Counted from the stretch's first letter, positions 28,445-37,505 are shown. The stretch is 64,000 nucleotides of DNA from Bacillota bacterium (GCA_023402395.1 JAEYGI010000072.1:121419-185418); one strand, 5' to 3'. Made by a program: numbers and translations. Notes: generated from the sequence alone by a model not told the origin.

Positions 28445-28663
28445 AAGCGGTGCCGCGCTGGGGCCATCGGCTGCGTGGCGTGCAAAAACGAGTTGGCCGA
28501 TAAATTGAACCGCTTGCTGGAGCCGGTGCGGGCCGAACGGGACCATTGGGCGGGGAGGATCGACGAGGTCAGGGAGATCCTGGCTGAAGGCAATCGTCGG
28601 GCGCGCGGGGTCGCCGAAAAGACCATGCTGGAGGTCGAAGCGGCGATGGGAATGAGGTATTGA
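28445..28663 (+). pseudogene. trpS: orphan C-terminal remnant of tryptophanyl-tRNA synthetase
   Basis: The frame reads CRAGAIGCVACKNELADKLN, then LEPVRAERDHW, VREILAEGNRRARGVAEKT and a final EAAMGMRY. This is the C-terminal tail of bacterial TrpS. The open frame begins only after a stop at 28409, and no HIGH-like or KMSKS signature or the other roughly 260 residues are present. The natural terminator follows. A TrpS gene lost all but its tail here by deletion or rearrangement; a working copy must be elsewhere. Confidence 0.85.
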
Positions 28664-28675
28664 GTTGAATCCTTG

Positions 28676-28707
28676 AAAGCAACCGCTGACAACGCGGTTG
28701 CTTTTTT
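28676..28707 (+). terminator. terminator after the trpS remnant
   Basis: AAAGCAACCGC pairs perfectly with GCGGTTGCTTT, followed by T residues; loop of 7 nt. Confidence 0.9.
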
Positions 28708-28810
28708 ACAGGGTGTCCGATACGGCGGAACGGCGACAAGCCTTTCCCGGAATAAATCTTCCCGAAGATGGGATGCTAGAGTTGATCATTTCAACGGGAG
28801 GAAATTGGTG

Positions 28811-29776
28811 ATGAACGCGCGACGGATTCCGATTCTGGCATTGATGGTGTCGATAGCGCTGCTGGCCGGGGCCGGCTGCCCGGGCAAGGAAGGTGTGCTG
28901 ATCAAGAACATGGTCACCCGGTTCGGCAAGCCGCCGGTGATCTCCGTGTACATGCATTATGATAAAAAGATCAAGAAAATGGACATCGACGAATACCTGG
29001 TGGGCGTGGTGGCCGGAGAGATGAAGCCGGGCTGGCCGTTGAACGCTTATGCGGCCCAGGCTATCATCGCCCGAACCTTTACCATGGAATTTCTCTCCCG
29101 GGGTGGGACCCGGAAGCTTCACGGCACCGACATTTCCACCAATGAAAAGGAAGCGCAGGCTTATAACGCCGCCAATATCCGGCCGGTGATCCGCAAAGCG
29201 GTCGAAATGACCAAGGGGCTAGTGCTCACCTATCAAAATCGGTATATCAAAGGGTGGTACTCGGCCAGCTGCGGTGGGAAAACCGCGTTAGCCAAAGACG
29301 GCTTGGCCTACAAGGAAGCGGAGCCGCCTTATATCCAGTCGGTGAGCTGCCCGGAAGAGAAATACACTCCGCCCGATCAGTTTTATTGGCAGGCCACCCT
29401 GACTAGCGCCGATGTGAACCGGGCGCTCAAAACCATGAACCAGCGTGAGATCGGAACTCTTACCAATCTGGAAATCCTGAGGCGGGACGCCCGCGGCAAT
29501 CGGGCCACTCGGCTGAAACTGGTGGGAAGCTCCGGAGCGGCTGTTGTGGAAGGGGCCGATTTCCGGGTGGCGGTTGGCCCGGAAAAGATGCGTTCGATCT
29601 GGATTGCCAGCGACATCAAAAAAGGGAACGGCTACGTCGCGCTAAAAGGGCGGGGATTTGGACACGGCGTCGGCCTCTGTCAGTGGGGGGCTCATGCCTT
29701 CGCTAAACAGAATAAATCACCCAAAGCCATTGTCATGCACTACTATCCCAAGAGCCGGATAGAGAAGATCTGGTAA
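28811..29776 (+). CDS. spoIID: SpoIID/LytB-domain protein
   Basis: Probable peptidoglycan glycosyl hydrolase (lytic transglycosylase) acting during engulfment, 321 residues. A basic N-terminus and hydrophobic segment (residues 4-22) ends at Cys23, an imperfect lipobox, so it is either a lipoprotein or membrane anchored. The SpoIID domain includes IDEYLVGVVAGEMKPGWPLN, AYAAQAIIARTF, GWYSASCGGKTA and the C-terminal GRGFGHGVGLCQWGAHA. It starts at ATG 28811 with GGGAGG 9 bp upstream (GTG 28808 possible). No spoIIQ or other stage II gene is adjacent, so it may be a paralogue of the canonical SpoIID. Confidence 0.9.
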   Translation: MNARRIPILALMVSIALLAGAGCPGKEGVLIKNMVTRFGKPPVISVYMHYDKKIKKMDIDEYLVGVVAGEMKPGWPLNAYAAQAIIARTFTMEFLSRGGTRKLHGTDISTNEKEAQAYNAANIRPVIRKAVEMTKGLVLTYQNRYIKGWYSASCGGKTALAKDGLAYKEAEPPYIQSVSCPEEKYTPPDQFYWQATLTSADVNRALKTMNQREIGTLTNLEILRRDARGNRATRLKLVGSSGAAVVEGADFRVAVGPEKMRSIWIASDIKKGNGYVALKGRGFGHGVGLCQWGAHAFAKQNKSPKAIVMHYYPKSRIEKIW

Positions 29777-29794
29777 CGGACCAAATAATTACTT

Positions 29795-29826
29795 AAAGCC
29801 CGAGCATCTATGCTCGGGCTTTTTTA
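29795..29826 (+). terminator. terminator after spoIID
   Basis: AAAGCCCGAGCA, a short loop, TGCTCGGGCTTT and a T-run, about 20 bp after the stop. Confidence 0.92.
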
Positions 29827-30066
29827 TTTAGCCAATTTCTCCGTTTTGAAAGTTATTTGACATTCAACCACTGGTGTTCACAGGATTTGTTTTACTGAAT
29901 ATAAAGCAATTTGGGTCATTTGTGAATATGGAAAATTTATTAATTAAGTTGCTTTAATGCATAACTATAATATGTCTTATAAGATTGAGCCGCTATTTGG
30001 GTATTGTCCGGAGATATACATAAATATTGGCCTTTTATTTAAAATTATTGAAACGTTAATAAAAGG

Positions 30067-30095
30067 TTGACAATGAATTAAAACTAATATACCAT
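30067..30095 (+). promoter_or_regulatory. sigma-A promoter of the tct operon
   Basis: TTGACA (30067-30072), a 17-bp spacer, TACCAT (30090-30095). Predicted start of transcription near 30102. The AT-rich stretch 29827-30066 upstream has no gene; a half-site TGTTCACA sits at about 29876. Confidence 0.75.
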
Positions 30096-30111
30096 AGTGT
30101 CTGGAAATAAC

Positions 30112-30138
30112 GAACATGGTTTGCATATGTGAACAATA
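30112..30138 (+). promoter_or_regulatory. candidate operator 1 of the IclR regulator
   Basis: GAACA, 7 bp, then CATATGTGAACAATA. The same pattern with identical spacing occurs at 33140-33166. It lies just downstream of the predicted transcription start, as expected for a repressor site. Confidence 0.6.
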
Positions 30139-30202
30139 AATTCAAAATTTCCCTTTTCATCTCTTTCTGTTTTTGAGCATCACATTCCTGGAGGTACATT
30201 AT

Positions 30203-30661
30203 ATGGAAATCAAAAAAAACTTAGGCTTTTATTTTGGGCTTGGTCTGTTAGTATTTGCATCGTTCATGTTTTGGCAATCCTTTTCTTATCAATATTACAC
30301 CGATTTTGGGCCGGGGCCGGGTTTATTGCCGAGATGGTTGAACGGCGGCTTGATCATTCTTTCCCTGATTTATATATTCACGTCAGTTGTCAAGAGTCCG
30401 ATCTCGTTTTCGGAAGTGATACCCAAGGGGGAGACCCTAAAAAAAGTTTTATTATTTCCGGGAGCTGTGATTATCTTTGTTTTAATTGTAAATCATACCG
30501 GCTTCAACATTGCGGGTACAAGCATGCTTTTTTTACTGCTGAGAAAAGAATACAAATGGTATCTGGCTTTAGGAATTTCAGCGGTTGTTTGCGGATTTCT
30601 ATTTCTTGTCTTCAAAACATTGCTGCTTGTTCCGTTGCCCGTGAATGCACTTGGATGGTAA
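30203..30661 (+). CDS. tctB: tripartite tricarboxylate transporter small membrane subunit (TctB-like)
   Basis: 152-residue membrane protein with four hydrophobic segments (about residues 8-26, 49-64, 83-103 and 114-136), the architecture of TctB. The segment DFGPGPGLLPRWLNGGLIILSL is characteristic of the family. The ATG at 30203 follows GGAGGT. It lies 17 bp before tctA. With TctA and the periplasmic-type TctC it forms a secondary, ion-gradient-driven carboxylate importer. Confidence 0.88.
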   Translation: MEIKKNLGFYFGLGLLVFASFMFWQSFSYQYYTDFGPGPGLLPRWLNGGLIILSLIYIFTSVVKSPISFSEVIPKGETLKKVLLFPGAVIIFVLIVNHTGFNIAGTSMLFLLLRKEYKWYLALGISAVVCGFLFLVFKTLLLVPLPVNALGW

Positions 30662-30678
30662 GGGAGGATTACGAATAA

Positions 30679-32184
30679 ATGGATTCCATAAATCAATTGA
30701 TCAACGGATTCGAAATCGCGTTAGCTGGAATGAATGTATTATACTGTCTCATCGGTGTTACGCTGGGCATGCTGATTGGCGTATTGCCGGGACTAGGGCC
30801 GGTGACGGGCGTTGCGGTATTATTGCCTATTACATTTTCAATGGAGCCTGTTTCCGCGATTATCATGCTTTGCGGGATCTATTACGGCGCGATGTATGGG
30901 GGAACAATCACTTCGGTGCTTATTAACACCCCCGGGGAAGCCGCTTCGGTTATAACCTGTTTGGATGGATATCCGCTCGCGAAACAAGGCAGGGCCGGAA
31001 CGGCGCTTGGGGTTGCCGGCATCGGCTCATTTATCGGAGGGATCGCGGCAATCATTGGCCTGATTATCATGGGCCCCCCCTTGGCGGAAATGGCTTTGAA
31101 ATTTGGTCCGCCCGAGTATTTTGGGCTATTGATTATGGGACTAATGCTGGTAATCGGATTACTGGGAAAATCCCTGATCAAAGGGATGATCTCTGCGGTC
31201 CTCGGTTTATGTCTGGCGCTAATTGGAATGGATCCGGCCACGGGAGTGATCCGCTTTTCTTTTGGCGAGCCGCATTTAATGAACGGCTTTGACTTTGTAA
31301 CCATTACCATGGGTCTGTTTGGGCTAACTGAAATCTTGATTGGACTGGAAAATATGCATGCGGTCAAAGATCTGCCAAAGGTAAAGGGGCTCCTGCCCCG
31401 AAGGGGAGAGTGGAAACCAACCTTAAAGGCGATCTTCAGGGGAACGGGGATTGGTTTCGCGACCGGACTTATTCCTGGCACCAATTCGGTCATTCCCGCG
31501 ATTCTTTCATATTCAGTGGAAAAAAAGATGGCCAAAGATCCTTCACGGTTTGGAAAAGGCGCGCTCGAAGGGGTGGCGGGTCCGGAAACGGCTAACAATT
31601 CCTATTGCGGCGGAGCGCTGATTCCCCTGCTGACATTGGGAATTCCCAGTTCCCCCACGATTGCCATTATTCTGGGTGCTTTCATGATCCACGGAGTGAC
31701 TCCTGGGCCCCAACTGTATCAAAATAATCCCGGGTTGGTCTGGGGTATTATCGCCAGCATGTTTATTGGAAACGCCATTTTATTGATTATGAATCTGCCG
31801 ATGGCCGGGATCTGGGCCAAAATTGCGACGGTTCCCCCGAAACTGCTTTATCCGATGATTTTGATTATTTCGGTCATTGGCGCCTATACGGTCAATAACG
31901 ACCTTTGGGACGTAGTGGTAATGCTGGTGTTCGGAATTATCGGTTATTTCATGCGAAAAGCGGATATCCCAATGGCTCCGATTGTGTTGACGTTCGTTTT
32001 GGGACGTTTGATCGAAAGTTCGCTGATCCAATCTTTGTTTATGTTTGAGGGCAACTTCCTCAAGTTTTTTACCCGTCCGATCTCTGGCACGTTGCTGATT
32101 CTGTCCATTTTAATTTTTGTCATTAGCCTCATTGCCGGCATCAAAAACCGAAAACAAATGTTCGCCTCGGACGTGGAAATGTAG
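30679..32184 (+). CDS. tctA: tripartite tricarboxylate transporter large permease (TctA)
   Basis: 501-residue polytopic permease with about 12 membrane segments. TctA signatures are GVLPGLGPVTGVAVLLP at about residues 33-49, MYGGTITSVLINTPGEAASV, and the second PGTNSVIPAILSYSVEKK and EGVAGPETANNS repeat. It carries out transport of a di- or tricarboxylate or sugar acid together with TctB and TctC. Neighbouring catabolic genes suggest a 2-keto-3-deoxy sugar acid or its precursor as substrate (inference). Confidence 0.95.
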   Translation: MDSINQLINGFEIALAGMNVLYCLIGVTLGMLIGVLPGLGPVTGVAVLLPITFSMEPVSAIIMLCGIYYGAMYGGTITSVLINTPGEAASVITCLDGYPLAKQGRAGTALGVAGIGSFIGGIAAIIGLIIMGPPLAEMALKFGPPEYFGLLIMGLMLVIGLLGKSLIKGMISAVLGLCLALIGMDPATGVIRFSFGEPHLMNGFDFVTITMGLFGLTEILIGLENMHAVKDLPKVKGLLPRRGEWKPTLKAIFRGTGIGFATGLIPGTNSVIPAILSYSVEKKMAKDPSRFGKGALEGVAGPETANNSYCGGALIPLLTLGIPSSPTIAIILGAFMIHGVTPGPQLYQNNPGLVWGIIASMFIGNAILLIMNLPMAGIWAKIATVPPKLLYPMILIISVIGAYTVNNDLWDVVVMLVFGIIGYFMRKADIPMAPIVLTFVLGRLIESSLIQSLFMFEGNFLKFFTRPISGTLLILSILIFVISLIAGIKNRKQMFASDVEM

Positions 32185-32277
32185 GCAAGGACCTGACTTA
32201 TTGCCTGGTTACGAAAATGCATTCATAGAACAAGCCGGTGGGTTTTGACGCGTTATCGGCGTCGATTTGGTTAAACG

Positions 32278-33075
32278 ATGGGGGGCGATTACGAATTGCG
32301 GAGCAACAAATCAACGGCAAGAACGGCTGATATTCTAATGATGTTCGCCGCATCCGAGAAGCCATTGACCATCACCGAAATCAGCCGCGCAATGAATATG
32401 CCGAAGAGCAGCGCCTTTGAAATCCTTTATACGTTAGAGGAGAAAGGGTTTCTTGAAATTGAAAATGACCAGTTAAAAACCTTCAAGCTTGGCGTGAAAA
32501 TATTCGAGGTGGGCGCGGCTTTCTTGTCCAAGACGGGGCTTCACGGCGTTGCCCGGCCTTTCATCGAGAAGCTAATGATTCAATGCGGCGAGACGGTATT
32601 TCTGGCTGTTGAAGACAAGGGGAAGATCGTTTATCTTGATAAAGCCGAGGGGAATGCCCATATCCGGACCACCTGCGTGATTGGCGGTAGAAATTACATG
32701 CATCTCACCGGCCTGGGCAAAGCGCTGCTTGCCGCGTACCCCACCGAAAAAGTGAGGGCCATCACCGGCGGCGGCGCTCTACTTCAGCGGACCGAACGGA
32801 CCATCGCCCATTTTGACAATCTGGTCCAGGATCTCGAGGGAATCCGGAAGAGAGGCTACTCCATCGATGACCGCGAAGGGGTTGAAGATATCTATTGCGC
32901 GGCAGCCCCTATTTACGACAGGTTAAATCAGCCCATCGCCGCCATCAGCGTGGCCTGCCTGTATTCACAGATGAGCGAGGAGAAGCGCGGACAAATAAGC
33001 GAGCTGGTGGTAGACACAGCTTTAAACATTTCCAAACGACTGGGCTTTATCGGAAATAAATTGTACTTTTCCTAA
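32278..33075 (+). CDS. IclR-family transcriptional regulator
   Basis: 265-residue regulator with an N-terminal winged helix (KPLTITEISRAMNMPKSSAF, then LYTLEEKGFLE) and the C-terminal IclR effector domain (TVFLAVEDKGKIVYLD, HLTGLGKALLAAYP, RGYSIDDREGVEDIYCAAAP). The ATG at 32278 has no clear SD; a TTG at 32296 has a G-rich SD 9 bp upstream and is an alternative. It stands between the transporter genes and the catabolic genes, and a shared motif before both blocks is its likely operator. Confidence 0.93.
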   Translation: MGGDYELRSNKSTARTADILMMFAASEKPLTITEISRAMNMPKSSAFEILYTLEEKGFLEIENDQLKTFKLGVKIFEVGAAFLSKTGLHGVARPFIEKLMIQCGETVFLAVEDKGKIVYLDKAEGNAHIRTTCVIGGRNYMHLTGLGKALLAAYPTEKVRAITGGGALLQRTERTIAHFDNLVQDLEGIRKRGYSIDDREGVEDIYCAAAPIYDRLNQPIAAISVACLYSQMSEEKRGQISELVVDTALNISKRLGFIGNKLYFS

Positions 33076-33139
33076 CCTCGGTTATAGCGGATTACAAAAG
33101 TCGCTGCGGGCTGGAAGATGAAACTTTAATAATGTTTTC

Positions 33140-33166
33140 GAACAATATTCACACATGTGAACAAAA
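33140..33166 (+). promoter_or_regulatory. candidate operator 2 of the IclR regulator
   Basis: GAACA, 7 bp, then CACATGTGAACAAAA; it contains the perfect palindrome TTCACACATGTGAA (33148-33161). It lies 20 bp upstream of the alcohol dehydrogenase start and matches operator 1. A separate AAAACGTTTT palindrome overlaps the end (33163-33172). Confidence 0.6.
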
Positions 33167-33186
33167 CGTTTTAGGGAGGTGCTCGA

Positions 33187-34338
33187 ATGGATAATTTCGA
33201 ATTTCAGAACCCGGTAAAACTATTATTTGGGCGTGGCAAGCTTGCGCAGGTGGGAAAAGCTGCGGCTCAATTCGGGACGAAGGCGCTGCTTGTAACCTAC
33301 GGCGATCCGGGCCGGAAAGCGCTGGTGGACCGGGTGCTTGCCCATCTTGGCGAGGCTGGGATCAGTTACGCGGTTTTTGATAAGGTCCAGCAGAATCCGT
33401 TAACCACCTTGGTGGGGGAAGGCGCGGCCTTTGCCAGGGAAAAGGGATGTGACGTTGTCATCGGGCTGGGCGGGGGCAGCGCCATGGATATCGCCAAAGG
33501 CATAGCGTTCATGGCGGTCAACCCCGGTGAAGTTTCCGAGTATATCTTCGGAAAAGTAGGGATTGGGGCTCTCCCGCTAATTCTGATCACCACGACCGCG
33601 GGAACCGGAAGCGAGGGCAATAATGTCGCGGTCTTCACCAACCCGCAAACCAAAGACAAAAAGGGGCTGGTCTCCCCGTATGTGTATCCCAAGATAGCCA
33701 TTATCGACCCCGAACTTATGACCACGCTTCCGAAACGGATCATCGCCGGACCGGGGCTGGATGTCTTGTATCACGCCATTGAATCCTATATTGCCAAGCG
33801 GAGCCATCCGGTGAGCGAAATGTTGTCATTGCAAGCCATCCGTTTAATCGGCGAATATCTGCCCAAGGTCTATGACGACCCCGGCGATCTGGACTCGTGG
33901 GACAAGGTTGCCCTTGCCAATACGCTGGCCGGCATGGCGATCAGCTGTGCCGGAACCACTCTCCCCCATGCGATGGAGCACCCACTCAGCGGACTTCTGA
34001 ATATTGTTCATTCCGAAGGGTTGGCAGCGATCTATCTTCCGATTATGGAGTATACTTATTTGTCGCTTCCGCAAAAATTCGCCGACATTGCCGCCGCCAT
34101 GGGCGAAGATATCAAAGGCCTCCCCGTTGAAGTTGCCGCTCAAAAGAGCATCGGAGCGGTCGCGAAGATCATGGCCAAGGTAAATCTCCATCCGACCTTG
34201 ACCGAATTGGGCGTGAAAGAAGAACATATCGAATGGCTTACCAACAATGCGCTGACGTTGATGAAAGCGGTCATGGAAAACAACCCCAAAATTCCAACGG
34301 CCGATGAAGTTAAGGAAATCTACCGAAAATGCATGTAA
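33187..34338 (+). CDS. iron-containing alcohol dehydrogenase
   Basis: 383-residue group III NAD(P)-dependent dehydrogenase. The nucleotide-binding segment is VVIGLGGGSAMDIAKGIA, followed by TTTAGTGSEGNNVAVF. Metal ligands are the Asp and His of GLDVLYHAIESY and the two histidines of LPHAMEHPLSGLLNIVHSEG. In this cluster it could reduce the aldehyde released by the aldolase or oxidise the substrate alcohol. GGGAGGTG precedes the ATG. It ends 38 bp before the kinase start. Confidence 0.92.
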   Translation: MDNFEFQNPVKLLFGRGKLAQVGKAAAQFGTKALLVTYGDPGRKALVDRVLAHLGEAGISYAVFDKVQQNPLTTLVGEGAAFAREKGCDVVIGLGGGSAMDIAKGIAFMAVNPGEVSEYIFGKVGIGALPLILITTTAGTGSEGNNVAVFTNPQTKDKKGLVSPYVYPKIAIIDPELMTTLPKRIIAGPGLDVLYHAIESYIAKRSHPVSEMLSLQAIRLIGEYLPKVYDDPGDLDSWDKVALANTLAGMAISCAGTTLPHAMEHPLSGLLNIVHSEGLAAIYLPIMEYTYLSLPQKFADIAAAMGEDIKGLPVEVAAQKSIGAVAKIMAKVNLHPTLTELGVKEEHIEWLTNNALTLMKAVMENNPKIPTADEVKEIYRKCM

Positions 34339-34376
34339 ATCCGTTTTTTCACAAAGCCGGCACTGGAGGGCGCGCT

Positions 34377-35426
34377 ATGTTCGCAATCATTGATTGCGGT
34401 TCAACCAGCACCAGAGTATACTTGTTGGACAAGGCGGATCAAATCGTAGCCAAGGCCGCGGTGAGCGTCGGCGTTAATAGCACGGCCCAAAGCGGTTCAA
34501 CCGGAGAATTGAAACGGGGAGTGGCGGCATGCTTCCGGGAAGCGCTCGCCAGTGGAGGAATTGCTCTGGAAGACATTGAGCTGGCCATCGCCTTCGGGAT
34601 GATCACCTCGGAACTGGGACTGCTGGAGTTGCCGCATCTGACGGCGCCGGCGGGTCTGGCTGATTTGGCCGGCCAAATCCATGTCATAAGAGATCCCGAA
34701 GTGTTCCCGCTGGATCTGCCGGTGTGGTTCATACGGGGCGTAAAAAATAATTGCCCCTCCGTAAAGTGGGGAGACCTTCGGCAAGTCGATTTGATGCGCG
34801 GGGAAGAAACTCAGGTAATTGGGGTGTTGAGCCGGCTTCGGCCAAGCCTTCCAGTCAACATCCTGGAATTGGGCTCCACTACGAAGCTGATCCATATCGA
34901 TAAGGACGGGAGAATATCCGGGAGTATCACATCCATCAGCGGACAGGTGTATGACGCGATCAAAAAAGAAACGTTCATCGGAAAATGCGTCAGGGGCCGC
35001 GCTGACAGCCCCGAAGCCGAGGGTTTCTTTTCGGAGAGTATCGTGGAAACGGCCAAAGAATGCGTAGCCGGATCCGGGTTTCTCCGAACCATGCTGCTGG
35101 CCAGATTCAGCGAGATAGCGCTTCCCACTAAGTGGCACGAGCGGAAGTTTTTCGTTGAGTCCGCGCTGGCGGCCGATGATTTGAAATTGTTTGATGAAGC
35201 GGAGGCCCTGATGAAATTCGACTTAGATACGGATTTCATCCTGATCGGCGCCCAGGAGCGCTGTCGGATCTATCAGTATTTAATCCATCAAAGGAGGGGA
35301 TTTGCCAAAAAAATCGACGTGATATCCGAACGGGCGGAAATTGATTTATTAGCCGTGGCTGGCGCGGCCCGAATCGCGGAAAAAGCCAGGGAATTCATGA
35401 ATCAGGAGCCGCAAAGGAGGGGATGA
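34377..35426 (+). CDS. dgoK: 2-dehydro-3-deoxygalactonokinase (DgoK) family kinase
   Basis: Sugar-acid kinase of the ASKHA fold, 349 residues. The N-terminal phosphate-1 motif is IIDCGSTSTRVYLLD, the family motif is DLMRGEETQVIG, and LELGSTTKLIHID resembles phosphate 2. The ATG at 34377 has GGAGGG 6 bp upstream; the frame stays open back to 34329 across the previous gene's end. DgoK phosphorylates 2-keto-3-deoxygalactonate, but relatives may accept other 2-keto-3-deoxy acids. The adjacent aldolase is HpaI-type rather than DgoA, so the pathway is not the standard De Ley-Doudoroff route. Confidence 0.85.
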   Translation: MFAIIDCGSTSTRVYLLDKADQIVAKAAVSVGVNSTAQSGSTGELKRGVAACFREALASGGIALEDIELAIAFGMITSELGLLELPHLTAPAGLADLAGQIHVIRDPEVFPLDLPVWFIRGVKNNCPSVKWGDLRQVDLMRGEETQVIGVLSRLRPSLPVNILELGSTTKLIHIDKDGRISGSITSISGQVYDAIKKETFIGKCVRGRADSPEAEGFFSESIVETAKECVAGSGFLRTMLLARFSEIALPTKWHERKFFVESALAADDLKLFDEAEALMKFDLDTDFILIGAQERCRIYQYLIHQRRGFAKKIDVISERAEIDLLAVAGAARIAEKAREFMNQEPQRRG

Positions 35427-35474
35427 AACGAAAGCGTTTGGCAAGCAGCAATCGATTATCAAAAGGAGAGAAGA

Positions 35475-36476
35475 ATGATGAAAAAATTTAAAATGCTCAT
35501 GGGCCTGGTTTTAGCGGCGCTAGTGGCCGTTGCGTTTTTGCCGGATTGTTATGCGAAGGCGAAAGTCAAATATCCGGAAAAAACCGTCTCCATCATCTGC
35601 CCGTTCTCGGCGGGCGGCGGAACTGACTTGGTCAGCCGGGCAGTCGCCGAAGTGGCCAAAGGCTATCTCAATCAATCCGTCATTGTCGAGAACCGGACCG
35701 GCGGGGCGGGAATTATCGGGCTCACCACCGGGATGAACGCGAAACCGGATGGATATACCCTCACCACCCTGACCATTGAGCTGATTACTTTGCCGCAAAT
35801 GGGACTGGCCCCGGCGGAGTTCACTTATAAGAATTTCATTCCGATTGGGCTTGCCAATGTAGAGGCCAGCGCAATCACGGTCAAAGCCGATTCCCCCTTT
35901 AACAGCATGGATGATTTTATCAAATATGCCAAAGCCAATCCCAACAAGCTGAAGGTTGGAAACTCGGGAACGGGCGCGATCTGGCACTTGGCGACCATCG
36001 GATTGGAAATGAAGACCGGCGCGAAGTTCCTCCATATTCCCTTCCAGGAGGGCGCGGCCCAGGCGACCACCGCGTTGCTGGGCGGACATATTGACGCGGT
36101 AGCGGTCAGCGCGCCGGAGGTGGCCCAGTATGTCGCCGCCGGAAAGCTCAAAATTCTTGGAATCGCGGCCGAGAAGCGGCTGGCGTCGTTCCCGAAAGTT
36201 AAGACCTTTAAGGAACAGGGAATCGATCTGGTCATCAGTTGTTTCCGGGGCTTTGGAATTCCCAAGGATACTCCGGCGGAAGTAACCAAGGTGATTCAGG
36301 CTGATTTTTGGAAAGCGATCAAAGATCCCAAACTCAAGGGCCTCCTAGAGAAAGCTTCGTTGACATATGTACCGATGACCGGCAAGGAATTCGGCAAAAT
36401 GATGGACGAACAGAACGTATTGTTTAAGGAAATCACCGATCAATATAAGGCCCAACATCAAAAAGCCAAGGAATGA
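35475..36476 (+). CDS. tctC: Bug/TctC-type extracytoplasmic solute-binding protein
   Basis: 333-residue binding protein that captures the carboxylate outside the membrane for TctAB. Signal peptide at residues 1-27 (MMKKFKMLMGLVLAALVAVA, cleaved near CYAKA). Bug-family motifs are VSIICPFSAGGGTDLVSRAV, VENRTGGAGIIG and KPDGYTLTT. GGAGAG precedes the ATG pair at 35475/35478. It is separated from tctBA by three genes but is the only binding protein in the cluster. Confidence 0.93.
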   Translation: MMKKFKMLMGLVLAALVAVAFLPDCYAKAKVKYPEKTVSIICPFSAGGGTDLVSRAVAEVAKGYLNQSVIVENRTGGAGIIGLTTGMNAKPDGYTLTTLTIELITLPQMGLAPAEFTYKNFIPIGLANVEASAITVKADSPFNSMDDFIKYAKANPNKLKVGNSGTGAIWHLATIGLEMKTGAKFLHIPFQEGAAQATTALLGGHIDAVAVSAPEVAQYVAAGKLKILGIAAEKRLASFPKVKTFKEQGIDLVISCFRGFGIPKDTPAEVTKVIQADFWKAIKDPKLKGLLEKASLTYVPMTGKEFGKMMDEQNVLFKEITDQYKAQHQKAKE

Positions 36477-36576
36477 CCGGTAGGATATATTCGGGTTTCG
36501 TGAAGGAGAGGCTCGGCCTCTCTTTCACGAAATTAAAACCAGAATTTGAACAATCATCCACGACGAGGTGACGGCG

Positions 36577-37347
36577 GTGTTAGACACGGCAAGAAGTTTA
36601 CGGGAGAGATTGCGGAAGGGGGAATCGGTGTTCGGCCCCTTCTCGAAAACGGCGGACCCCGCGTTTGTCGAAGCTTCAGGGTATGCCGGCTTTGATTTTA
36701 TTATCCTGGATATGGAGCATGGGCCTTCCAATGTAACAATGCTTCAAGACCTGATCCGGGCGGCGGAAGTCGCGGGAATCGTACCGATTGTTCGCGTGCC
36801 ATTGGAAATGGTCTCCGATATCGGACGGGTGTTGGACATTGGGGCCGGAGGGGTGCAGATCCCGCAAATCACAACCGCCGAGCAGGCCAGAGCGGTTCTG
36901 GAGGTGTCCCGGTTCGCTCCGCGGGGACAGAGGGGTGTCTGCCGGTTTGTCCGGGCCGCCAAATATGCGACAATGGACCGCTACCAGTATTTCGCCGATG
37001 CCAATGACGCGCTGGTCATCCTCCAGCTTGAGGGCGGCGAGGCCCTTGCCAATCTGGACGGGATCCTGGCCGAGCCCGGAATCGACATTATATTTATCGG
37101 GCCGTATGATTTATCGCAGTCCCTGGGAGTGCCGGGACAGGTCGAACATCCGCTGGTGGCCGATAAAATCGAAGAAATCATCCATAAATGCATCGCCCAA
37201 GGGATTGCGGTCGGGGTGTTCACCGACAACGGACCGGCCCTTGAAAAATGGAAAAAGGCCGGAGTTCAATATCTGAGTTATTCGGTTGATGTCGGACTGT
37301 ACGCGGAGTATTGCAAGACATTGGTTGAGCAGTACAAGAACATCTAA
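36577..37347 (+). CDS. HpaI/HpcH-family class II aldolase
   Basis: 256-residue metal-dependent pyruvate aldolase. Conserved segments: FILDMEHGPSNVTMLQDLIRA, a metal-site Glu in VILQLEGGEALAN, and IIFIGPYDLSQSLGVPGQ with the metal-binding Asp. Family members cleave 2-keto-3-deoxy sugar acids or 4-hydroxy-2-oxo acids to pyruvate and an aldehyde. It is the last gene of the tct/dgoK cluster. A GTG at 36577 with GAGGTG 6 bp upstream is preferred; GTG 36568 is possible. A terminator follows. Confidence 0.9.
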   Translation: MLDTARSLRERLRKGESVFGPFSKTADPAFVEASGYAGFDFIILDMEHGPSNVTMLQDLIRAAEVAGIVPIVRVPLEMVSDIGRVLDIGAGGVQIPQITTAEQARAVLEVSRFAPRGQRGVCRFVRAAKYATMDRYQYFADANDALVILQLEGGEALANLDGILAEPGIDIIFIGPYDLSQSLGVPGQVEHPLVADKIEEIIHKCIAQGIAVGVFTDNGPALEKWKKAGVQYLSYSVDVGLYAEYCKTLVEQYKNI

Positions 37348-37404
37348 ATCTCCGCTTCAGCTCGATCCCTATATTTCTATATTTAATAAGGAAAACCAAT
37401 GAAT

Positions 37405-37434
37405 CCCCTTTGCAATACGGGCAAGGGGGTTTTT
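37405..37434 (+). terminator. terminator of the tct/dgoK cluster
   Basis: CCCCTTTGC pairs with GCAAGGGGG (one T-G pair) and is followed by TTTTT. Confidence 0.88.
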
Positions 37435-37505
37435 GGCGTCCGGCCGGCGAACCGTTTTGGTCCGAGTCCCCGCACAAAGCAACAACCATGAACCAGGAAC
37501 CACAT

